Source: Eubacterium sp. UBA4343
Lineage (GTDB): Bacteria > Bacillota > Clostridia > Lachnospirales > Lachnospiraceae
Direction: 5' to 3'
DNA length: 29,066 nucleotides
Assembly (NCBI GenBank): GCA_002394235.1
Contig: DGTF01000003.1
Location: forward strand, 1-29,066
Positions 24,171-29,066 of the stretch are shown here, one piece after another (position 1 is the stretch's first letter; every line of letters starts with the position of its first letter). A program made the position numbers and the translations under genes. A model generated the notes under the pieces. That model saw only the letters and a program-made list of their open reading frames with translations, was not told where the DNA came from and ran no database searches.

Positions 24171-25157
24171 TCATGTAACAGGGTGCTCCTGCGCATACCT
24201 TCTTCCGTATTTTTCCAGCTCATCCCGATAGATTTTGTTATTCCATTCCCGGAAGCAGACACCGTTCGGAATGGACGGATAGAACCGCCCGGCAGGACAG
24301 TATTCATCAATCGCTCTTCTGACTTCCTGCCGGATTGCCTCTTCCGAGATGCCGTCCACATCTATGGCAGGGCCGTCCACCCCGCCGACCATGGCAAGTT
24401 TGCCCTCCGTAATCTGCTGGGTTTTAACAATGTCATTCTGCGCAATGACTCCCTGCCAGATATCAATGCCCAGATCTACCATGTCGGTCACCAGAGGCTG
24501 GCAGATGCAGTCTGCATGGTGCATGTAAATCATGCCGCAGTCATGGATCGCGTCGGAAATTTCCTGCTGCAGAGGTTTTATGATGTCTCTCCAGACAGCC
24601 GGAGGCAGAAAGACATTCTGCTTGGAGCCCCAGTCATCATGATAGAAAATGATATCCGGGTGAACCTTTTCCGCCATCTGCCTGATGTAGGCAATTTTGA
24701 AATCCTTGATGACGGACAACAGTTCCTTCATCTCATCCGGATATTCCAGATAATCCATCAGGGCATTTTCCATACCAAGAAGGAAATGCGACCTCTCAAA
24801 CAGTCCTCCTCCGAACATTATTCCGACAAATTTTTCTTTCCGGTCAACTCCCTCGGCCACTTTCTGCGCAGGCCCCCAGTCCAGATTTTCCAGAGACGGC
24901 ACGTTGACATAGCGGTCCCAGTTTTCGATATCCTTAATGACCACATTATCGGGAGTGATATACGGATGAGCCCCCGGCGCACCCGGTTTCCAGACGTAGG
25001 GGACTCCCCAGGAATCCGGATGAATTTTCCCATCCTGCGGCGGGATATCCCGCATCAGTACCGGATCCGGAAGCAATACAATCGCATCCATCAAATCCCC
25101 GTAGTAATCCGGCTGTTCTCTGTTGTAAACTGCTATAGCATTTTCCCTTGGTGTCAT
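24171..25157 (-). CDS. Uroporphyrinogen decarboxylase (URO-D) family protein, orphan
   Basis: This 328-residue TIM-barrel protein is of the URO-D/MtaA-like superfamily. Visible segments are MTPRENAIAVYNREQPDYYG at the start, the tryptophan-rich DSWGVPYVWKPG, IIFYHDDWGSKQNVFLPP, the histidine/cysteine motif YMHHADCICQP, KLAMVGGVDGP and the C-terminal FYPSIPNGVCFREWNNKIY. True haem URO-D has different N-terminal arginines, so this is more likely one of the many family members of methyl transfer or unknown function. No corrinoid protein, methyltransferase partner or haem gene is next to it. AAAGGAGG precedes the ATG. Two URO-D-like traits (length and DD/H motifs) are clear, but the substrate is not. 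Confidence 0.85.
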   Translation of the reverse strand: MTPRENAIAVYNREQPDYYGDLMDAIVLLPDPVLMRDIPPQDGKIHPDSWGVPYVWKPGAPGAHPYITPDNVVIKDIENWDRYVNVPSLENLDWGPAQKVAEGVDRKEKFVGIMFGGGLFERSHFLLGMENALMDYLEYPDEMKELLSVIKDFKIAYIRQMAEKVHPDIIFYHDDWGSKQNVFLPPAVWRDIIKPLQQEISDAIHDCGMIYMHHADCICQPLVTDMVDLGIDIWQGVIAQNDIVKTQQITEGKLAMVGGVDGPAIDVDGISEEAIRQEVRRAIDEYCPAGRFYPSIPNGVCFREWNNKIYRDELEKYGRRYAQEHPVT

Positions 25158-25381
25158 TTCTCAGCCTCCTTTATGTATCTTTTTGCTAAAACTGCCAGAG
25201 TATGATTGCACCATAGAGTCATCACCCCATCGGCGGGAATTCTCTCCATATTTCGTAACTTTTATTGCTGTAATCACCATTGTAAGAAAGGCATGTGTTC
25301 TGCAACAGATGCCGACAGCACAATTATTACACTTCTCTTCTTTGGAATTTTGTGCCCGCTGCGAAAATGCTGAAGGGTTAG

Positions 25382-25522
25382 CTGGAAAAAGGAACTTCTG
25401 TTGAAGAACTTTCTGCTTCCGGGCAGGAGAAAGCTGCCAAATATCTGCAGATTCGGCATTACGGGAGTAAAACAACCGCTGTTTTCAATGAAAAAGTAAT
25501 CCGCGAGCTAGTTCATTCATGA
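25382..25522 (+). pseudogene. 46-codon coding-like fragment without a start (unknown gene remnant)
   Basis: After a TAG at 25379-25381, 46 codons run to the TGA at 25520-25522, reading LEKGTSVEELSASGQEKAAK and then a basic/aromatic stretch ending RELVHS. The composition is protein-like and there is no ATG. In the next frame just upstream, the residues ENAEGLAGK run into the same A-rich tract (GGAAAAAGG), so a one-base slip there would join the two into a longer product. I do not recognise the family. Confidence 0.35.
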
Positions 25523-25567
25523 TACAGCTCTACAAACTGTATAACTGTGCAATGCTCCGTGCTTCGC

Positions 25568-25596
25568 TTGCGGCAGGATGGCGCGAAAGCTATAAT
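25568..25596 (+). promoter_or_regulatory. yprB promoter
   Basis: TTGCGG (25568-25573), exactly 17 bases and a perfect TATAAT (25591-25596) lie about 65 bases before the yprB start. Confidence 0.75.
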
Positions 25597-25662
25597 GTAG
25601 GAATATGACTGCATGATACAGACGCTTTGACTTGAGAAAAACTGTGCAGAAAGGAGAAGATA

Positions 25663-26895
25663 ATGCGGAAAAGACAGGAAATTGCGGAGCGACATCTGAC
25701 GGAAAAGATCCGGGAATATTTTCCGGATGAGGACGTGGTTTTGTTTGATATAGAAACGACGGGACTTTCCTGGAAAACCTCTCATGTATATCTGATCGGC
25801 GTCCTGTACTGCTGCTGCGGCGAGTGGATTTTGGTTCAGTGGTTTCTGGACAGGCCTTCAGAGGAGAAAAATCTTCTGCAGATGTTCGGGGATTTTCTGC
25901 ACGATCTGAAGGGGAAAGAAAAAAACGGGAATTCCGAAGAAGGCGGAGGCAGTGTGCGGCTTCTGCATTATAATGGCAATTTGTTTGATCTTCCGTATAT
26001 CCGGCATAAATGTGAGTTTTACGGTCTGACAGACCCGTTTGAGGGGATGGAGAGCGTTGATATCTACCGGGAGGTGCATCCTCTTCAGAAGTTTCTGGGC
26101 CTGCCCTCTCTGAAGCAGAAGGATGTGGAGAAATTTCTCGGGGTCGAAAGAGAGGATCGCTCAAGTGGCGGTGATCTGATACCGGTATACCGGCGTTACC
26201 TGGAAAGCCGGGATGAGGAACTGCTGCATCTTCTCTTCCTTCACAATCATGACGATGTCGCGGGCATGGCTGATATTATACCGGTACTCTCCTATCCTCT
26301 GTTTTTCAGCGGAGGCTTCCGACTGTCCGGAGAAGCAATGGTTGGAGAATCCGGAGAAGCGATGCCGTGCGGAGATGACTTTTGCTTTCAAGAAAATTGG
26401 GCGAGTTCACCTGAGAGACAGGCACTGCGGATCCGCATGAAAGCCGATCACGCCTTCCCTGTCCCGGCTGCGGTCACGGACCGGGAGTACGGAGCGGTCC
26501 TCCGTTTAGGATGCGGGGAGAATCCGCTGAGCGCGGATCTTCTGATCCGCACACGAAAGATGGAGATGAAGCATTTCTTTTCCGATTACAGGAATTACTT
26601 CTATCTGCCGGATGAGGACAGGGCAATTCATCGGGACGTTGCGATATTTGTAGATCCGGAGCATCGGGAAAAAGCCAGGGCGGCAACCTGTTACCAAAGA
26701 GCCCGGGGAACCTTTCTGCCGCAGTTTTCCGGTCAGATCGAGCCGGCCTTTTACATGGACTACAAATCAAAGCCCGCCTACTTCCGGTGGGAGGATTTTC
26801 AATCGAGGCTTGCCGGGAGTGAAGAGACGGAAGATGAGACCCTCCGGCAGTATCTTCTGGATTTTTTGGAAGTTTTTCGCAGGACCAGCCGCTAA
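25663..26895 (+). CDS. YprB-type ribonuclease H-like (DEDD) exonuclease domain protein
   Basis: This 410-residue protein is probably a nuclease. The exonuclease motifs are FDIETTGL (Asp29, Glu31), HYNGNLFDLPYI (Asp108) and FLHNHDDVAG (His193, Asp197), in the order and spacing of the YprB-like RNase H_2 family. The segment VDIYREVHPLQKFLGLPSLK is also characteristic. The C-terminal half (DLLIRTRKMEMKHFFSDYRN, ending DFLEVFRR) is a region typical of Clostridial YprB proteins, of unknown role. The substrate (DNA or RNA, 3'-5') is inferred from the family. AAAGGAG precedes the ATG. The stop codon lies inside the first copy of a tandem repeat. Confidence 0.9.
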   Translation: MRKRQEIAERHLTEKIREYFPDEDVVLFDIETTGLSWKTSHVYLIGVLYCCCGEWILVQWFLDRPSEEKNLLQMFGDFLHDLKGKEKNGNSEEGGGSVRLLHYNGNLFDLPYIRHKCEFYGLTDPFEGMESVDIYREVHPLQKFLGLPSLKQKDVEKFLGVEREDRSSGGDLIPVYRRYLESRDEELLHLLFLHNHDDVAGMADIIPVLSYPLFFSGGFRLSGEAMVGESGEAMPCGDDFCFQENWASSPERQALRIRMKADHAFPVPAAVTDREYGAVLRLGCGENPLSADLLIRTRKMEMKHFFSDYRNYFYLPDEDRAIHRDVAIFVDPEHREKARAATCYQRARGTFLPQFSGQIEPAFYMDYKSKPAYFRWEDFQSRLAGSEETEDETLRQYLLDFLEVFRRTSR

Positions 26896-26968
26896 ACCGG
26901 TCATTAGACCAGCCTTTAAACCGGTCGCTTAGAAAAACCGCTAAATCAGCCGTTAGACAGCCGTTAAG
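26884..26968. repeat. 24-25-base degenerate tandem array starting in the yprB stop region
   Basis: Copies run 26884-26907, 26908-26932, 26933-26956 and a partial one at 26957-26968. Copy 1 reads ACCAGCCGCTAAACCGG and ends CATTAG, and copy 2 reads ACCAGCCTTTAAACCGG and ends GCTTAG. Copies 3 and 4 are more decayed. The first includes the last codons and TAA of yprB. The array lies between convergent genes and no U-tract terminator was seen there. Confidence 0.8.
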
Positions 26969-27002
26969 AGGCATACCGGCTCCGATCTTTTGCCGCTGAC
27001 AG

Positions 27003-28286
27003 TCAGTTAACCGGGCCTGAGGTCCTGCCCGTTGTGCTGTCAGATGCATGAATGGTCTTTGGCTTTGCTTCAGTCTCTCCGGCAAGTTCAAAGCCCTTTT
27101 TTGCGGCGATTACCGCGATGATCTCATTGATCACGGCCGCGGCCGCGATGGTCCCCTTCACCAGGGATGAGAGCCCGGGCCGGGAAGCCGCGAGAACACT
27201 GCATACAATTCCGGTAAATACCAGAGATACACCGGAATGCGGGAGAAGCGTGAGTCCAAGGTACTTCTGTACCGTCACCGGCATGTGTGTTGCCCTGGCG
27301 CCCACTCTGGCACCGAAATATTTTCCAAAGGCACGGGAAGCAATGTATACAAAGGTATAGAGACCTGCTCCGAGAATCAGGTGATAGTCAAGCGGAGCGC
27401 CAAGGTCGGTGATGGCGGCCAGCAGGCTGACGCCGAGGATGGGATGAAACCATGTCGTTGTCTGCTCCAGCTGTCTCTGCGGGATCCGGTTGGAGAATAC
27501 AGCGGAGAAGGATACTCCCATCAGCATGTAATTCAGTGTGATATTTGTAAAAACTACCCGGTTGAAAAACAGACCAATTGCTGCTGTAAGCGTAATTCCG
27601 GCCAGTAGAATCAGAAGTGTTCCGGACTTTCCCGGTTTTTTCTTCAACAGCATTCCTGCCGGAACACCGGTTACAATGCCGATCGCGATCGGCAGAAAAA
27701 TCATGACAGGAATCATATACAGGGGCACTGCTCCGCCGGAAACTCTGCTGGCAATAAAGGAATTTACGGTAAAAAAGACGGCAATTCCGACAATATCATC
27801 CAATACCGCCATGGGAAGCAGCGTGTCTGTAACCGGCCCCTTCGTATGAAATTCCTGGACAATGGATAAGGCAGGCGCAGGAGCTGTGGCAAGAGCGATG
27901 CCTCCAAATGCAGGCGCAAGCCAGACGGGCTGACGCGCCAGATAAAGTACCACAGCGAAGGTCACAGAGACTATGGCAAAGGTTCCGAGGGACTGCGTCA
28001 ATGTCGTAATGATTAACGCCCGCCCATAAGATGCTATTTTCGTCCAGATAAGTTCCGTCCCCAGCATCAGTCCAAACGCGCACTGCATCCAGATGATAAT
28101 CATTTTATACCATCCGGTCTCCAGAATTGACGGTGAGAGCAGGCCCGCTCCGCAGGGACCGAGCAGCATGCCGGCAATCAGCCATCCCAGAATTGCCGGC
28201 ATTTTTATTTTTGTGATCAGCTTTCCGCAAAGCCAGGCAAGAGCCAGGGCCCCTGCCCAGCGAAGAATCATAACCAGAGTCTCCAT
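27003..28286 (-). CDS. CPA2-type Na+/H+ (cation:proton) antiporter
   Basis: This integral membrane antiporter has 427 residues and about 12 hydrophobic segments. The opening pair of helices contains KMPAILGWLIAGMLLGP, typical of the NapA/KefB/CPA2 group. The transport-site motif LDDIVGI (Asp163, Asp164) follows LPMA; paired aspartates at this place mark electrogenic Na+/H+ exchangers. GIALATAPAPALSIVQE and GVSFSAVFSNRIP are further conserved segments. There is no cytoplasmic TrkA-N domain, so this is the membrane part alone. The ATG follows the TetR gene after a 4-base gap, with GAGAGGA inside that gene, so translation is coupled. It is probably induced when TetR releases its operators. Confidence 0.9.
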   Translation of the reverse strand: METLVMILRWAGALALAWLCGKLITKIKMPAILGWLIAGMLLGPCGAGLLSPSILETGWYKMIIIWMQCAFGLMLGTELIWTKIASYGRALIITTLTQSLGTFAIVSVTFAVVLYLARQPVWLAPAFGGIALATAPAPALSIVQEFHTKGPVTDTLLPMAVLDDIVGIAVFFTVNSFIASRVSGGAVPLYMIPVMIFLPIAIGIVTGVPAGMLLKKKPGKSGTLLILLAGITLTAAIGLFFNRVVFTNITLNYMLMGVSFSAVFSNRIPQRQLEQTTTWFHPILGVSLLAAITDLGAPLDYHLILGAGLYTFVYIASRAFGKYFGARVGARATHMPVTVQKYLGLTLLPHSGVSLVFTGIVCSVLAASRPGLSSLVKGTIAAAAVINEIIAVIAAKKGFELAGETEAKPKTIHASDSTTGRTSGPVN

Positions 28287-28290
28287 GTCA

Positions 28291-28902
28291 TTATTCCTCT
28301 CTTTTCAGAATTCCGTACAAGAAGATATTCACGAGAGTTCTGCAATCCTTTTCGTGTCTCGCCAGATCCAGACCGTCCTCTGACGGATGATGGTAACTGG
28401 CATTCAGTGAATCCTGCATCATGCGAAAAGCTCTTATGATTTCTTCTTCCGTGAGATCACTGCGCAGCTTCCGGTTTCTGAGAATCTTGCGCAGGCAATT
28501 ATCATTCACTTCGTCAAAATCCCGCCGGATATCTGCGATTTTGCTCTGCAGACAGGCCGGTGGAAAAATAACGGCACCGCAGAAAATACGGGCGTAGTCC
28601 TCGTGTGTATGAAAAAAATCCAGGCGTGCGCTGAAATAGGCGGCAAGAGGATCTTCCTGTTCTGCTTCCCCGGTGAGATGTTCCTTCAGGTATTCCGTTA
28701 GAGAGTGAAAACATTCCTCAAGACAGGCCAGATAAAGTACGTCCTTGGATTCGAAATAATGGTAGATGATCCCCTTGGAAATGCCGCCGGAAAGGCAGAC
28801 GGTATTCAGTGACGCAGCCTCATATCCATGCGCCGCAAATTCAGCGGTTGCGCCTGCCAGAATTTTCGCCCGTGTCTGACGGTTCTTCTCTTCTCTGTTC
28901 AT
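28291..28902 (-). CDS. TetR family repressor of the antiporter operon
   Basis: This is a 203-residue TetR/AcrR-type repressor. The N-terminal domain has KILAGATAEFAAHGYEAASL and the recognition region ending GGISKGIIYHYFESKDVLY, the classic TetR helix-turn-helix and YYHF-like patch. The C-terminal helical domain is the ligand/dimer part and cannot be assigned to a ligand. It is first in a two-gene operon with the antiporter and lies behind a promoter flanked by two operators (28988-29037), so autoregulation is expected. AAAGGA precedes the ATG. Confidence 0.93.
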   Translation of the reverse strand: MNREEKNRQTRAKILAGATAEFAAHGYEAASLNTVCLSGGISKGIIYHYFESKDVLYLACLEECFHSLTEYLKEHLTGEAEQEDPLAAYFSARLDFFHTHEDYARIFCGAVIFPPACLQSKIADIRRDFDEVNDNCLRKILRNRKLRSDLTEEEIIRAFRMMQDSLNASYHHPSEDGLDLARHEKDCRTLVNIFLYGILKREE

Positions 28903-28987
28903 ACATATAATCCTTTCGTTTGCTGCAGTCAGAAACCCACTGCCTTGCCGATGCTGGAGCTGACAGATCAGGTGCCTCTAAAATAAA

Positions 28988-29038
28988 TGACCATGTGGTC
29001 GATATATGAAATATATCATTTATCGACTATATGGTCAA
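28988..29038 (-). promoter_or_regulatory. TetR-antiporter promoter with two inverted operators
   Basis: On the minus strand TTGACC (29033-29038), 17 bases and TATATT (29010-29015) form a strong promoter. Two 15-base sites, TGACCATGTGGTCGA (28988-29002) and TCGACTATATGGTCA (29023-29037), are inverted copies of each other with 13 of 15 bases identical. Their centres are 35 bases apart. Each also has a near-palindromic core (GACCA..TGGTC). One site covers the -35 box and the other lies just past the -10 box. Confidence 0.8.
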
Positions 29039-29066
29039 TATATTACTGTATAAGCTCTTCGAAAAC

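Larger units (their letters stand above)
25158..25662. other. 505-base interval between the UroD-like gene and yprB
   Basis: The interval holds the UroD-like ribosome site at its left edge, a coding-like fragment (25382-25522) and the yprB promoter (25568-25596) with its leader. Nothing else was recognised. The two flanking genes are divergent, so at least one more promoter (for the UroD-like gene) is expected, but no convincing boxes were found. Confidence 0.5.

Noticed and set aside
24183..25205. Plus-strand open frame of 340 codons opposite the URO-D-like gene
   Set aside because: The minus strand has a perfect ribosome site and URO-D family segments; the plus frame has neither.

Overview
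The window looks like a chromosomal segment of an anaerobic, probably spore-forming Firmicute, most likely a Lachnospiraceae-type Clostridium relative. The grounds are a GerW/YtfJ spore protein with its DUF2953 partner, an Asp23-FakA pair, a YprB-type nuclease and ZapA. Strong AGGAGG ribosome sites and TTGxxx-17-TATxxT promoters fit the same group. G+C is moderate, roughly 50 percent. Nearly all genes lie on the minus strand. No tRNA, rRNA, CRISPR array, transposase or prophage gene was seen.

Layout from left to right. 1-1325: the 5' part of a GH1 (6-phospho-)beta-glucosidase running off the left edge. 1376-3523: fatty-acid kinase operon (Asp23-family protein, then FakA) with its own promoter and terminator. 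3632-9121: a complete D-glucuronate catabolic cluster on the minus strand (uxaC, uxuA, uxuB-type SDR, kdgK, eda), divergent from an AraC regulator (9222-10109). 10246-12573: a lone GH2 beta-glycosidase with lower G+C and its own promoter and dyad. 12597-12947: rpmB (L28) with a clean promoter and terminator. 13058-15743: gerW, its DUF2953 partner, a small unknown gene and a NUDIX hydrolase. 15799-23638: a cell-envelope, division and recombination run read as ruvA, ruvB, zapA, U32 protein, ftsW-type SEDS protein and class B PBP. 23955-25157: a uroporphyrinogen-decarboxylase-like gene and small open-frame remnants. 25568-26895: plus-strand YprB-type exonuclease. 27003-29038: a TetR repressor and CPA2 Na+/H+ antiporter operon behind a double operator.

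How the genes work together. UxaC, UxuB, UxuA, KdgK and Eda form the whole route from D-glucuronate via fructuronate, mannonate, KDG and KDPG to pyruvate and glyceraldehyde-3-phosphate. No uronate transporter and no tagaturonate/altronate enzymes are present, so the cluster handles the glucuronate arm and depends on uptake encoded elsewhere. The sugar-acid block lies between rpmB and the asp23-fakA pair, which are neighbours in Bacillus subtilis, so it looks like an inserted metabolic island. The SEDS protein and PBP overlap out of frame through their disordered cytoplasmic tails, by at least 119 bases, which is the most unusual coding arrangement here.

A second theme is short degenerate tandem duplications around gene ends. 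They sit at the 3' and 5' ends of ruvA, after ruvB, after yprB, between the DUF2953 gene and gerW, and between uxuA and uxuB. No single gene set here amounts to a clearly new system. The best leads are the ftsW/PBP overlap, the repeats at gene ends, the uxuA-uxuB iterons and the paired TetR operators.
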